Under the pieces are notes generated by a model. It did no database searches, was not told the origin of the DNA, and saw only the letters and a list, made by a program, of their open reading frames with translations. This document shows positions 1 through 8,754 of a stretch of DNA of 64,000 bases, piece by piece. How positions within the stretch are numbered: the first letter of the stretch is position 1; every line of letters begins with the position of its first letter. A program made the position numbers and the translations under genes. The stretch comes from Dyella jiangningensis (lineage in GTDB: Bacteria > Pseudomonadota > Gammaproteobacteria > Xanthomonadales > Rhodanobacteraceae). Location: NCBI RefSeq assembly GCF_003264855.1, contig NZ_NFZS01000004.1:744001-808000 (forward strand), written 5' to 3'.

Positions 1-1208
1 AGGTCGGCCACGTAAAGGTCAGCCGAACGCTTGAGGTCGTCGCGCTGCACCAGCAGCTTCGACTTGCCGGCCGAGTACGCACCGACATCGCCGGCAGTCA
101 CAAGCGTCGTAACCTTGCCGGTCTCTGCATTGATGGCAAACAACGGATGCTGACCCTGGTCATCCGCGGTGGCGTAAAGCGTCTTGCCGTCAGCAGAAAT
201 CTGCAGGCCGCCGGCGGAGCGGTCCCAGTTGGGGGCGACTTCGTGCTTCTGGCCCGTCGCCAGATCCAGCGCCATGATGCCGAAGCGGTCTGCTTCCGAC
301 ACCGGCGTCTTCATCGCCAGGTAGTAAAGCGTCTTGCCATCCGGCGACGGCAACGGGAACGCATCCCAGGCCAGATTCGCAGCGGTGAGGTTGCTCGGCG
401 CCGTCGAACCGTCGGCAGGCACGCTGTAGACGTCAAAGTTGGTCGACCACGGCTCGGTCTTGCCCGCGATACGGACGCTGAAATAGACCGTCTTGCCGTC
501 CGGCGAGAAGTTGAACTCGTCTTCGCCACCAAACGGCTTGCTCGGCACGTCGCCATCGATGCCGCGGCTGAGAAGCATCGGCTGTTCGCTCGCGTTATCG
601 ACGTCAGTAATGAAGAGCTGCGCCCGACGACCATCGGACCAGGTATCCCAATGACGCACGAAGAGCTTGTCGTAGACCGTGCCCGACGCCTTGTCGGCAG
701 CGCGGCCATCCAGACGCTCCTTGGTGCAGGCCAGGTCGGCGCAGTCGGTGAACACACCAAACGTCAGCAGGATCCTCTTGCCATCCGGCGAGAGCTTGTA
801 GCCATCCACGTCGACCGGGGCGTGAGTTACCTGCACTGCTTCCGCCGAAGCCGTGGGCGACCGGCGCCAAACCTGCGCCACGCCATCCTTCGCCGCGACG
901 TAGTAGAACGCCTGGCCATCCGGCGCCCAGCGCGGCGACGAAGCCTTCTCCACCAGCTTCACCGGCGTTCCGCCCTTGCCCAGATCCAACAGATAGATCG
1001 ATGTCACACCCTTATTGGCCGCGTAGTCGGTGGCACGTACGGTATAGAGCGCGTAGCGCCCATCCGGCGACAGCTGCGGATCGCCCACGCGATCCATCAT
1101 GACAAGGTCGCGGATATTGAACGGGTGCGGGCCGTGGTTCTCGACCTCGGCCGCGACGGCAGAAGGTCCGGCCAGCGCAAGCGCCAGCGCGATAAACATT
1201 GGTTTCAT
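1..1208 (-). CDS. S9-family (prolyl oligopeptidase-like) peptidase, C-terminus outside window
   Basis: The 402 visible codons start with a Sec signal peptide (about residues 1-20, hydrophobic, ending AVAA). They continue as a WD40-like beta-propeller in which the repeat SPDGK/SADGK recurs (QLSPDGRYALY, KLSPDGKRILL, NFSPDGKTVYF, LPSPDGKTLYY, QISADGKTLYA). This is the N-terminal gating propeller of periplasmic S9 peptidases (acylaminoacyl- or dipeptidyl-peptidase type), which cleave short peptides. The alpha/beta-hydrolase domain with Ser-Asp-His lies beyond the left edge, so catalytic competence cannot be judged. The ATG at 1208 is preceded by GGAGG-like bases (ggatccctccgatg on the minus strand). 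It is transcribed away from pilA. A TolB-like protein without a hydrolase domain is the alternative. Confidence 0.85.
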   Translation of the reverse strand, partial: MKPMFIALALALAGPSAVAAEVENHGPHPFNIRDLVMMDRVGDPQLSPDGRYALYTVRATDYAANKGVTSIYLLDLGKGGTPVKLVEKASSPRWAPDGQAFYYVAAKDGVAQVWRRSPTASAEAVQVTHAPVDVDGYKLSPDGKRILLTFGVFTDCADLACTKERLDGRAADKASGTVYDKLFVRHWDTWSDGRRAQLFITDVDNASEQPMLLSRGIDGDVPSKPFGGEDEFNFSPDGKTVYFSVRIAGKTEPWSTNFDVYSVPADGSTAPSNLTAANLAWDAFPLPSPDGKTLYYLAMKTPVSEADRFGIMALDLATGQKHEVAPNWDRSAGGLQISADGKTLYATADDQGQHPLFAINAETGKVTTLVTAGDVGAYSAGKSKLLVQRDDLKRSADLYVAD

Positions 1209-1389
1209 CGGAGGGATCCTTGGGTGCTACGAAGGCGTTGACGGTAAGAGGCGACGGCACGGAGTGCAAGACGCGGTGTGGCAGCGAAAGTCGCGCCTTG
1301 CAAGGATTGCTAAGGCACTCCACACCGCTGTTACGTTCACGGCAGCCTTTGGTAAATGACTCCTTGTGCAAACCAGATCACAAGACAAA

Positions 1390-1410
1390 AAGTGACATTT
1401 CACGTCACTT
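1390..1410. promoter_or_regulatory. inverted repeat, candidate operator
   Basis: AAGTGAC - 7 nt - GTCACTT is a perfect palindrome with 7-bp arms. It lies 180 bp upstream of the S9 peptidase start and about 100-150 bp upstream of the sigma-54-like sites of pilA. The half-site resembles a CRP/Clp half-site, but the spacing is 7 to 9 and not 6, so I do not assign it to that family. It could serve either gene. Confidence 0.35.
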
Positions 1411-1507
1411 CACGCCCAGTTTCGGCAGTATTTCGGGCGACCCCGCGACGTGCGCCACAATCCCAAGAACTTAGCGAACCCAATCGCTTGCCCCCCTTCG
1501 TGACCCT

Positions 1508-1523
1508 ATGCACAATCCTTGCA
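1508..1523 (+). promoter_or_regulatory. sigma-54-like -24/-12 candidate 1 for pilA
   Basis: ATGCACAATCCTTGCA matches the RpoN consensus TGGCAC-N5-TTGC well on the -12 side (TTGCA) and at GCAC. It lacks the first G of the invariant GG pair. A transcript would begin near 1534, about 165 nt upstream of the pilA start. pilA is RpoN-dependent in Pseudomonas. Confidence 0.35.
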
Positions 1524-1558
1524 CCCGCAAGGCCGCGGGTACCTGTCAACGGCAGGCG

Positions 1559-1574
1559 TGGCATACAACATGCT
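1559..1574 (+). promoter_or_regulatory. sigma-54-like -24/-12 candidate 2 for pilA
   Basis: TGGCATACAACATGCT keeps the invariant GG (1560-1561) and GC (1572-1573) with exactly 10 nt between them. It gives TGGCA at -24 and ATGC at -12. Predicted transcription start is near 1585, leaving a 5' leader of about 114 nt. I prefer this site over 1508-1523 because both invariant dinucleotides are intact. Confidence 0.5.
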
Positions 1575-1698
1575 GCGAATGCCGCGAGCTTCCTGGTCGT
1601 TCCAGACCGCTGTAAGGGGAACCGATCCCGCCTAGGGGGAAATCGGGGCCGGGGCTCAGGGGGCATTACCGGTTAGCTAATCAAACTGAGGAACCACC

Positions 1699-2157
1699 AT
1701 GAAGAACGTACAGAAGGGCTTTACCCTGATCGAACTGATGATCGTCGTGGCGATCATCGCGATCCTGGCCGCCATCGCCGTGCCGGCCTACCAGAACTAC
1801 ATCATCCGCTCGAAGGTGACCGAAGCAGTCTCCGCCATCGACATGGCGCGTACTGCTGTTGCCGAGTCCGTCCAGTCCACGGGCCTTCTCCCGAAGAGCA
1901 ACGCCTCTGCGGGTCTGCCGGCCACCATTGCATCGCAGTACGTGACCAATGTGCAGATCGACACGGCCGGCTCCGGTAAGATCACGGCCACGGTTACCGG
2001 CACCAACTCTGATGCGGACAACAAGACCATCATCTACGCCCCGTTTGATAGCAATGGCACCGCGTGGGCCAATGGCTCCACCGGCTCCATCAGTTGGAAG
2101 TGCTCGGGTCAGGGTGGCACCGTGCCGTCCAAGTACCTCCCGGCCGCTTGCCGCTAA
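1699..2157 (+). CDS. pilA: type IV major pilin PilA
   Basis: This 152-residue type IVa prepilin has a short positively charged leader (MKNVQKG) followed by FTLIE. Prepilin peptidase would cut after Gly7 and N-methylate Phe, and Glu5 of the mature protein is present (residue 12). The hydrophobic helix runs to about residue 30. Cys135 and Cys151 bracket the C-terminal disulfide loop typical of PilA. The middle (residues about 90-130) is rich in Ser, Thr and Gly and offers O-glycosylation acceptors. The C-terminus ends in Cys-Arg, so a Pseudomonas TfpO-type modification of a C-terminal Ser is not possible. The gene has its own strong terminator. The adjacent downstream gene encodes a GT-C glycosyltransferase. 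Confidence 0.97.
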   Translation: MKNVQKGFTLIELMIVVAIIAILAAIAVPAYQNYIIRSKVTEAVSAIDMARTAVAESVQSTGLLPKSNASAGLPATIASQYVTNVQIDTAGSGKITATVTGTNSDADNKTIIYAPFDSNGTAWANGSTGSISWKCSGQGGTVPSKYLPAACR

Positions 2158-2179
2158 TAACTTTCTAGCAATAGACTCT

Positions 2180-2210
2180 GGAAGGGCCGCCTCGTGCGGC
2201 CCTTCCTTTT
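2180..2210 (+). terminator. intrinsic terminator after pilA
   Basis: A perfect 11-bp stem (GGAAGGGCCGC / GCGGCCCTTCC) with loop CTCGT is followed by TTTT. It would keep pilin mRNA far more abundant than the downstream glycosyltransferase transcript. Confidence 0.9.
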
Positions 2211-2322
2211 ATATGGAGCGATGATTTCTATGCAACGCTCAACCACAACCGCGGAAGACCGGCACCAGCCGTGCAGACTGTTTCGCTAACATGACCTACT
2301 CCAAGCGGGCCGGATAGTATTG

Positions 2323-4392
2323 ATGCGCGTAAATGAACGCACTCGCCCATGGTTACCCTGGATTCTGCTAGCGCTTGCGGCCACTGCTACGGTAGCCGTA
2401 TATGCGCCAGGCATGGCCGGCGGCTGGGTATTCGACGACTACCCGAATATCGTGGAAAACGCGGCCATCCACATCACGCAGGGACATTCGACGCTGGCCG
2501 CGTGGGTGAATTCGGCGGTGTCGTCACCATCAAGCTTTCTGAGACGGCCACTGGCATCGCTTACGTTCTCGATGAACTGGTATGCCGGCGCCGGTGACCC
2601 GTCGCCGTTCAAGATCACCAATATCGCCATCCACCTGATCAACGGCGTGCTACTGTTTTGCATGCTGCGGGCATTGCTGCAGTTGCTAGGTCTACGACAA
2701 GACGGGTTTCCCGCCGTCGCTCAAACCACACTCCCGGATAGAGCCAAAGGGGAACCCTTCGATTGGGCCGCTGCAACACGCGTCGCGCTGATCGTAAGTA
2801 CGGCTTGGATGCTGCTGCCGATTAATCTGATGGCAGTGTTGTATGTGGTGCAACGCATGGAAAGCCTGTGCCAGATTTTCATCCTGGCGGGACTGTGGGC
2901 GTACCTGCACGGCCGCTGGATGATGTTGACGGCACGCACTTCACGGCGCGACCGACAGGGTCTCGCCCTAATTGTCAGTGGCATCGTGTTCGGCACAGTG
3001 CTGGGGCTGACGTCGAAAGAAACAGCGGTCTTGCTGCCCGTCTTCGCGTTCCTGGCCGAATGGATCATCCTGCGATTCGCACGCGCCATTCCCGCGGAGA
3101 ACACGCTCGCAAACAGCACGAAAAAGCAGACGACTGATGCTCGCCTCTGGTGGACTTTCGCCACCACACTGTTTGTTCCCGCGGCACTGGGGTTTGCATG
3201 GCTGTTGCGCTCTGCCCTGCGCCCCAGTTCGTGGGCAGGCCGCGATTTCACTCTGGCACAGCGCCTGCTAACCGAGCCACGCGTACTGGTGGACTATTTG
3301 CACTGGACCCTGTTGCCCAACCCCATGGTGCTGAGCCTGTATCACGATGAGATCACCATATCGACGGGACTACTGACGCCGTGGACCACGTTGGGCGCAA
3401 TCATTGTGTTGGCTGCGTTGATCGTCTTGGCCATCTTGCTGCGCAATCGCCAACCGCTGATTTCGCTTGGCATCGGCTGGTTTTTTGCCGCGCAACTGCT
3501 GACTGCCACCATTATTCCGCTTGAACTGGTGTACGAACAGCGCATGTATTTTGCGTCGATCGGCGTATTGCTGGCAGCAGGGACGTGCCTGCTTGGCCTG
3601 CGCCGGAGGATCACGCTTCCGATAGTGCGAGGGTTCCTGGTTGCAGTCGCGATACTATGGTTCGCGCTATCCACCCATCTGCGCGCACGGGAATGGTCCA
3701 ACCCGCTGCGCCTGGCCGTTGCAGAAGCCAGCTACCATCCCACGTCGGAACGTGCGGTATATGAAGCGGGCCGCCTGCTGCTGATTGCGTCGAACTATGA
3801 GCCAGGCAAGACGCGCGATGATTCCATGAAATACTTGCGGCAAGCCGCCGCGATTCCTGGTTCGTCCGCCCTACCTGATCAGGCCTTGATCATGCTCGTC
3901 GATCACGATCAGCAAGATGACGACAGCGCTTACTGGGATTCGATGGTGCGTAAACTGCGCGACCAGCCAACTGGCCAGGAAAACATCTCCGCACTGATTG
4001 CGCTTACTCAATGTTATCGCCATGGCACCTGCAAATTCGATCTTAATCAACTGCAGCGCGCCTATCGGGCAGCATTGTCACGACCGCACACCATCGCACG
4101 ACTCTACGGTGCCTACGCAACCTTGCAGTTTGACATCCTGCATGACGATATGGAGGCGGAAAAATACTTGGCGCTTGCGGTCGCAGGCGAGCCGAGCGAA
4201 CCAGCCTACCGCGTCGACTTGGCAGCGCTGTATGCGCGCAACGGTCAGACGGACAAAACACTAGAGCAGATCGAAGCGCTGCGACGCTTGAATTATGCGG
4301 GCCGGCTCGATGAGCAGATTTCTAAACTGGAGCACGCTGTCGAACCAGGCAAACCCATCACAACCCGGCGCGATTCGAAAGAATCGCAATGA
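2323..4392 (+). CDS. GT-C (TMTC-like) membrane glycosyltransferase with C-terminal TPR-like region; candidate pilin glycosyltransferase
   Basis: This protein of about 689 residues has around 11 hydrophobic segments in residues 12-450. A soluble helical, TPR-like tail follows (about 455-690). The first extracytoplasmic loop carries GGWVFDDYPNIV (Asp-Asp near residues 38-39) and then RPLASLTF and NIAIHLIN. This pattern matches the GT-C/PMT superfamily and especially TMTC-type O-mannosyltransferases, which use polyprenyl-phosphate sugars outside the membrane. It starts 165 bp after pilA and overlaps the flippase gene by ATGA. Pseudomonas strains carry a pilin glycosyltransferase (TfpO or TfpW) in the same position. 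ATG 2323 is preferred; TTG 2320 is in frame. The region is visibly more A/T-rich than the rest of the window, suggesting transfer. Function on PilA is inference. Confidence 0.85.
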   Translation: MRVNERTRPWLPWILLALAATATVAVYAPGMAGGWVFDDYPNIVENAAIHITQGHSTLAAWVNSAVSSPSSFLRRPLASLTFSMNWYAGAGDPSPFKITNIAIHLINGVLLFCMLRALLQLLGLRQDGFPAVAQTTLPDRAKGEPFDWAAATRVALIVSTAWMLLPINLMAVLYVVQRMESLCQIFILAGLWAYLHGRWMMLTARTSRRDRQGLALIVSGIVFGTVLGLTSKETAVLLPVFAFLAEWIILRFARAIPAENTLANSTKKQTTDARLWWTFATTLFVPAALGFAWLLRSALRPSSWAGRDFTLAQRLLTEPRVLVDYLHWTLLPNPMVLSLYHDEITISTGLLTPWTTLGAIIVLAALIVLAILLRNRQPLISLGIGWFFAAQLLTATIIPLELVYEQRMYFASIGVLLAAGTCLLGLRRRITLPIVRGFLVAVAILWFALSTHLRAREWSNPLRLAVAEASYHPTSERAVYEAGRLLLIASNYEPGKTRDDSMKYLRQAAAIPGSSALPDQALIMLVDHDQQDDDSAYWDSMVRKLRDQPTGQENISALIALTQCYRHGTCKFDLNQLQRAYRAALSRPHTIARLYGAYATLQFDILHDDMEAEKYLALAVAGEPSEPAYRVDLAALYARNGQTDKTLEQIEALRRLNYAGRLDEQISKLEHAVEPGKPITTRRDSKESQ

Positions 4393-5633
4393 AGGGCGCG
4401 ATCGCACGAGGCACTATACGCACGACCTTCATATTGGGTTTGTACACGCTGGTACAGGCGGGCACCTTGCTGCTGGTTGCGCGAATGTTGGGGCCATACC
4501 AATTCGGCGCGTTCGCGGGCGTCGCCGCCTTGGCGGCATTGCTCGGAACAATTTCGACATTTGGCACAAACATCGTACTGCTGGGCGAGGTCGCCAAAGC
4601 ACCTTCGCGTCGCGGACAGATCCTGCCCTATGCGATCCCAATCACCCTGTTATGCGGTGGCGCATTACTGGCCATTTATTTCGCAACCTGCCTGCTGGCG
4701 CTACGCGCTGCCAATGTGCCTTGGTCGATGTTGCTCGCCATCGGAGTTGCCGAGCTGTGGCTACAACCACTATTCGGCCTCGCGACCTATGAACACCACG
4801 GACTCGGCCGCGTCGCAGGCTCGCAACTGCTGAAAACCTTGCCGCTGGCATTACGCCTCGTCGCTGCAGCCGGCATCTTCCTGATGCGCGCCAACAACCC
4901 CTTGGTCGCGTATTCGTATATCTACCCTGCGCTGTCCCTGCTGGCACTCGTGTTTGCAGTGCGAACTCTTCCATCTGCTTGGCCATCCCCACGCCAATGG
5001 CGTTTACCGAGCGTCGCTGAACTGCGCGAGGCGGCTGGATATGCCGCGATAGCGATTACCGCCAGCGGACCTGGGGAGCTCGACAAGGCGCTCGCCACCA
5101 AATTGCTGCCATTATCAATGGCTGGTGTTTACTCGGCTGGCGCACGCGTTATTGTTGCGACGACATTGCCGGTAAACGCGCTGATGGCATCAGCTATGCC
5201 AAGGTTATTCCGCGAGAGGCTCGACCACCCCGAACTTACCAGCCGTCTACTACTGCGTATCTTCGGAGCCACCCTCGTTTACATGCTTGCGATTACCGTC
5301 ATCCTATGGTCAATCGCGCCGGTATTCGAATGGCTTTTCGGTGCGAAATACCATGGCTTGGATCACACCTTACGTTGGTTATGTCTAGCCGCGCCGGGGT
5401 TAGCACTGCGAATGACCTCTGGCACCATCTTGATGGCTCTCGGCAAACCGTGGGTACGCGTGGGCTTCGAAATCACCGGCATCGTGGTGCTAGTGATTGC
5501 TGCTATTGCGTTTACTGCGCGTTTTGGTGCCGTGGGCTTGCCATGGGCCCTGGCGTGTTCAGAGTGGGCGATGGCCATCATAGGTACCGCGCTGATACTG
5601 GACTACATGACACCATCTCGCACCCGAGCATGA
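4389..5633 (+). CDS. Wzx-like oligosaccharide flippase (polysaccharide biosynthesis protein)
   Basis: A 414-residue, almost entirely hydrophobic protein with about 12-14 membrane spans. The N-terminus (LYTLVQAGTLLLVARMLGP..FG) is typical of the MATE/MOP-superfamily flippases Wzx/RfbX, which move undecaprenyl-diphosphate-linked oligosaccharides across the inner membrane. Its ATG overlaps the stop of the GT-C gene by four bases (ATGA), so the two are translationally coupled. A membrane glycosyltransferase paired with a flippase next to pilA points to export of a lipid-linked glycan for pilin or surface polysaccharide. It converges with the minus-strand glycosyltransferase cluster across a 61-bp gap. 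Confidence 0.9.
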   Translation: MKGAIARGTIRTTFILGLYTLVQAGTLLLVARMLGPYQFGAFAGVAALAALLGTISTFGTNIVLLGEVAKAPSRRGQILPYAIPITLLCGGALLAIYFATCLLALRAANVPWSMLLAIGVAELWLQPLFGLATYEHHGLGRVAGSQLLKTLPLALRLVAAAGIFLMRANNPLVAYSYIYPALSLLALVFAVRTLPSAWPSPRQWRLPSVAELREAAGYAAIAITASGPGELDKALATKLLPLSMAGVYSAGARVIVATTLPVNALMASAMPRLFRERLDHPELTSRLLLRIFGATLVYMLAITVILWSIAPVFEWLFGAKYHGLDHTLRWLCLAAPGLALRMTSGTILMALGKPWVRVGFEITGIVVLVIAAIAFTARFGAVGLPWALACSEWAMAIIGTALILDYMTPSRTRA

Positions 5634-5694
5634 GCCACGAGGCGACACAACCAAGCGTTCGACTTTAGCCCGTGAGGATAGGGCTATCTACGCA

Positions 5695-6777
5695 TTATCG
5701 GCCCGCCACCCCATGCATGACTTCAGCCAACCTTGGTGCCTGGACCTGGACGCACAATTCCGCCTCGACCCGAGCGCGACCCGCCATTCCCAAGCGCTGC
5801 CGAACCTCGACGCTGCTCAGCAACAGCGATAGCGTTTCAATCCAATCATCCGAACTGACAGGAAGGAATCCATTCACGTCAGGCTTAACCAGATCCGAAT
5901 TCACGCCGATAGGCGACGCAAGCACTGGCAATCCACAGGCCATATATTGGACTAGCTTGTAGCCGCATTTGCCGCGCTCCCAAGGACCATCGAGCAGCGG
6001 CATAATCCCGACATCCATCCCGGACAATAGAGCCACCTCGTCTTGCTCTGTCCACGGAACGCACTCCAGCGGAACGCCGGGCAGACGTTCGGCAACCTCC
6101 GGACGTGCACCAATCAACCTCAAAAATGCGCCATGGCGAGCGCAGACTTCACGCAGTGCCCCATGCAACGCATATAGATAGTGCTGAGTTACCGGCGATC
6201 CAATCCAGCCAATGACGAGTCGCTCTCGTTCCTTATGCACTACGGGCTTATACCGGTCGGCATTTACGACTGTAGGAATTACTTCCACTCGCGCGGCGCC
6301 AACACTCTGCGCTCGCTCGGCGAGATATCGATTTCCAGCAATCACACAGGCCGCATCGCGCATCACGGCATCGATCTTGTTGCCAAGCATTGAGCGCACG
6401 ACAGCACTAGACGATATATCGTAACGATGAAATAGCGCATCGTCATATTCGGCGATAAACGGACGTGATCCACGCATGAAGGCTTTTTCAAGGCTACGGG
6501 GCAGGAAAGGAAGGAATTCCCCTTCCACCCAATCCAGATCACCGGGATTTGTGCGCAACAACTCGTGAATCCGCTTTACGTAGTGACCTCCAGCCAGTAC
6601 CCGCGACGCATACGACTTGCCCTCATATAAGGCTTTCACGTATGCATCCGACAGCAAGGGATGATGATCAACAGTAATGCCGAACCGATCGAGTGTTGGC
6701 AGGTACTGCAACATGCGCAGCCGGGAGCTTGCCCCCAACCGTGCGAACTTCGACAACAGCCTCACGCTAACCGGCAT
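5695..6777 (-). CDS. glycosyltransferase family 4 (GT-B fold)
   Basis: 360 residues. The C-terminal half has the GT4 donor-binding signature: IGWIGSP at the start of the second Rossmann domain, then GKCGYKLVQYMACGLPVLAS and the loop PIGVNSDLV. No signal peptide or membrane span is seen, so it should act on the cytoplasmic side, adding an NDP-sugar to a lipid-linked acceptor. It is the last gene of the minus-strand glycan cluster, separated by 190 bp from the methyltransferase gene. Donor and acceptor cannot be read from sequence. A/T content is higher than in the pil genes. Confidence 0.88.
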   Translation of the reverse strand: MPVSVRLLSKFARLGASSRLRMLQYLPTLDRFGITVDHHPLLSDAYVKALYEGKSYASRVLAGGHYVKRIHELLRTNPGDLDWVEGEFLPFLPRSLEKAFMRGSRPFIAEYDDALFHRYDISSSAVVRSMLGNKIDAVMRDAACVIAGNRYLAERAQSVGAARVEVIPTVVNADRYKPVVHKERERLVIGWIGSPVTQHYLYALHGALREVCARHGAFLRLIGARPEVAERLPGVPLECVPWTEQDEVALLSGMDVGIMPLLDGPWERGKCGYKLVQYMACGLPVLASPIGVNSDLVKPDVNGFLPVSSDDWIETLSLLLSSVEVRQRLGMAGRARVEAELCVQVQAPRLAEVMHGVAGR

Positions 6778-6967
6778 TTCTCAATCCATCCTCTGCCTGG
6801 CAGCAAATCCATCGACAGACATCACGGACTCCGCCATTGCGCGCAAAATAATCTAAGAAAATAAAACTTGCGTCGCGCCCATCGGAGCGAACGTTCAGCC
6901 CAACAGGACGATTAAATGGGCAGACCGATCCTGATGAGGCCCAGGATCACCATCCCTATACTTCCCC

Positions 6968-7576
6968 CTAGGGTAGACGCCGCAGGCTAAAGCGCAGTTG
7001 ATAACACGGCAGAACGTAGCACAGATTTTCTTCGTAGAACTCCTGCAACCAGCGCGTGAGGTTGAACAGTGGACCGATAGTTCGCTTAATCAATCCACGA
7101 ACAAGAAAGGGGGAGTCGAAATCGAGCCGCACATCGACCAGCTCGAAAAACACCGTCCCACCGTACCCTGGAACACGACGATGGAATAGCCCGTCGCGGG
7201 CCAAATATGAAAATGTATATAGCCCAAAAAACTTCGAGTGCGTCGGATCGGAGTAAAAATATGGATTAGCAAAATGTGGGACTTCCACATCCAGTAAGCC
7301 GCCCGGCTTCAGTACTCGCGCAATTTCTTCGAGCAGAGCTGGCAAATCGATTACATGCTCAAAAAAATGGTAGGCATGGACAGATTGGACGCATGCGGTG
7401 GGCAGTGAGCGCAAAATCTCAAACACGTCGCCGACCATATCGACACCGGGATAATCGAGCCTATCGATGCCAATGGCATCAGCATATCGCTTACGCGGCC
7501 CGCACCCAAGTTCCAGTGCAAGACGCTGGCCGTAACGCAAACGCTCGGCGACCTGGATTTTATCGATGAAAGTCAT
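6968..7576 (-). CDS. class I SAM-dependent methyltransferase
   Basis: 202 residues with the Methyltransf_11 arrangement. Motif I is LALELGCGPRKRY near residue 20, an acidic GIDRLD follows strand 2, and HAYHFFEHV and LKPGGLLDVEVPHF give motifs for the post-I and II/III regions. These proteins occur widely in O-antigen and glycan clusters, where they methylate a sugar hydroxyl or amine, often to cap chain growth. It lies among glycosyltransferases (58 bp from the upstream GT4 gene), so a sugar substrate is likely. The substrate is not determinable. Confidence 0.85.
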   Translation of the reverse strand: MTFIDKIQVAERLRYGQRLALELGCGPRKRYADAIGIDRLDYPGVDMVGDVFEILRSLPTACVQSVHAYHFFEHVIDLPALLEEIARVLKPGGLLDVEVPHFANPYFYSDPTHSKFFGLYTFSYLARDGLFHRRVPGYGGTVFFELVDVRLDFDSPFLVRGLIKRTIGPLFNLTRWLQEFYEENLCYVLPCYQLRFSLRRLP

Positions 7577-7634
7577 TCGGAAACACTATCATGCCAACGT
7601 CGCCTCGCCTTCATCGATAAGTCCATGTGCGTGC

Positions 7635-8750
7635 TCATGGTGGTCCGTTCCAGTGTGCGCCATCCAGCAAAGCCAAGTAGTGGGACGCAATGACCTGATG
7701 GTTGTGAGCGATGAGTAGTGTTTCGACTGCAGGTAATGGCTGCCCCAGTTCGGCGTCCATCGCGCCCGCCAAAGCGGCGACATCGCCAACAGGCACGAGC
7801 CGGCCATATCGCCCACCATCGAGTATTTCACTCGGGCCATGCGGGCAATCTGTTGACACCACCGGAACACCCAGTACCAACGCCTCCAGTAGCACATTCG
7901 GATAGCCTTCCCAGCGGGAAGACAGGATGTGCATGGCAGCGCCAGCCACTACACCATGCGGATTATCCATGGCTCCCATAAGGAGGACACGATCCGCCAC
8001 ACCAAGGTCCCGCGAAAGGTTCTTAAGGTTCGCACGTTGCTCGCCATCTCCAACAATGACGAGGCGATGACTGCCACGCAACCTGCTGGATGCATACGCC
8101 CGCAGCAAGGTCGGAAAGTCCTTGGCTTCGGTCAAGCGTCCGAGAGAAACCACGTACGGGCCATTATCCTGAATCGCTTTTGGGACGCCGACAGCCGCGA
8201 GCTGCCGTAGCCGATCGACATCGACCGGATTGCGTATGACGTGGATACGATCCTTCGAAAGGCCTAATGTACGTAGATCCTGGGCAACCCCTGCCGACAC
8301 GGCAACCAGTTCGTGAGCTTGCCTATAGAGCCAACGCATAGCGTGTCGTATCAGGGCACTTTTTGTGTTAACGAGACTGGATGCTTCCCGCAAGACAAGG
8401 CGTGTGCGGATGCCCGCTCGCATGCAAGCCAACGCAATCAGCAAATTCGTGCCGGTCATCGTGCTCAGCACGGCATCAGGCCTGACCGAACGGATAAGCG
8501 ATACCAATCCGGGAAATACCCTCCACGCCAGCGCAAGGCCTCTAGGTGCGTCATCGGCATCGATCAACTCGTGCAATGTCACCGCATCTGGAACAAGCGA
8601 ACGCAGCGGGCCGCCGCCAAGCAGCGCGACCATATGAACATCCCGTCCTGCGGCGAGGAAAGATCCTGCCAATTGCAGCAATACGCGCTCGCCGCCACCT
8701 TGTTCGAGACTCGGCAATACCAGCAAGAGGCGATGAGCATGTATCGCCAT
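7635..8750 (-). CDS. glycosyltransferase family 4
   Basis: About 371 residues from ATG 8750 (MAIHAHRLLLVLPSL). It carries the N-terminal GT4 loop QGGGERVLLQLA and the C-terminal signature SSRWEGYPNVLLEALVLGVPVVS with the E-x7-E spacing, followed by CPHGPSEIL. That ending is characteristic of the subfamily including N-acetylgalactosamine transferases such as PglA/PglH/PglJ, but the donor is uncertain. The start chosen leaves four bases to the end of asnB. An in-frame start at 8816 would overlap asnB by 62 bases and adds residues without family similarity. Cytoplasmic, part of the glycan cluster. Confidence 0.9.
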   Translation of the reverse strand: MAIHAHRLLLVLPSLEQGGGERVLLQLAGSFLAAGRDVHMVALLGGGPLRSLVPDAVTLHELIDADDAPRGLALAWRVFPGLVSLIRSVRPDAVLSTMTGTNLLIALACMRAGIRTRLVLREASSLVNTKSALIRHAMRWLYRQAHELVAVSAGVAQDLRTLGLSKDRIHVIRNPVDVDRLRQLAAVGVPKAIQDNGPYVVSLGRLTEAKDFPTLLRAYASSRLRGSHRLVIVGDGEQRANLKNLSRDLGVADRVLLMGAMDNPHGVVAGAAMHILSSRWEGYPNVLLEALVLGVPVVSTDCPHGPSEILDGGRYGRLVPVGDVAALAGAMDAELGQPLPAVETLLIAHNHQVIASHYLALLDGAHWNGPP

Positions 8751-8754
8751 GTGT

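Larger units (their letters stand above)
1209..1698. other. intergenic region between divergent S9 peptidase and pilA
   Basis: No credible gene lies in these 490 bases. They hold a perfect 7-bp inverted repeat (1390-1410) and two sigma-54-like sequences pointing at pilA (1508-1523 and 1559-1574). A purine-rich stretch (gaggaaccaccatg) just before the pilA start acts as ribosome binding site. Confidence 0.6.

Noticed and set aside
1390-1410. CRP/Clp binding site
   Set aside because: Half-sites resemble GTGA/TCAC, but the spacing does not match TGTGA-N6-TCACA; kept only as an unnamed inverted repeat.
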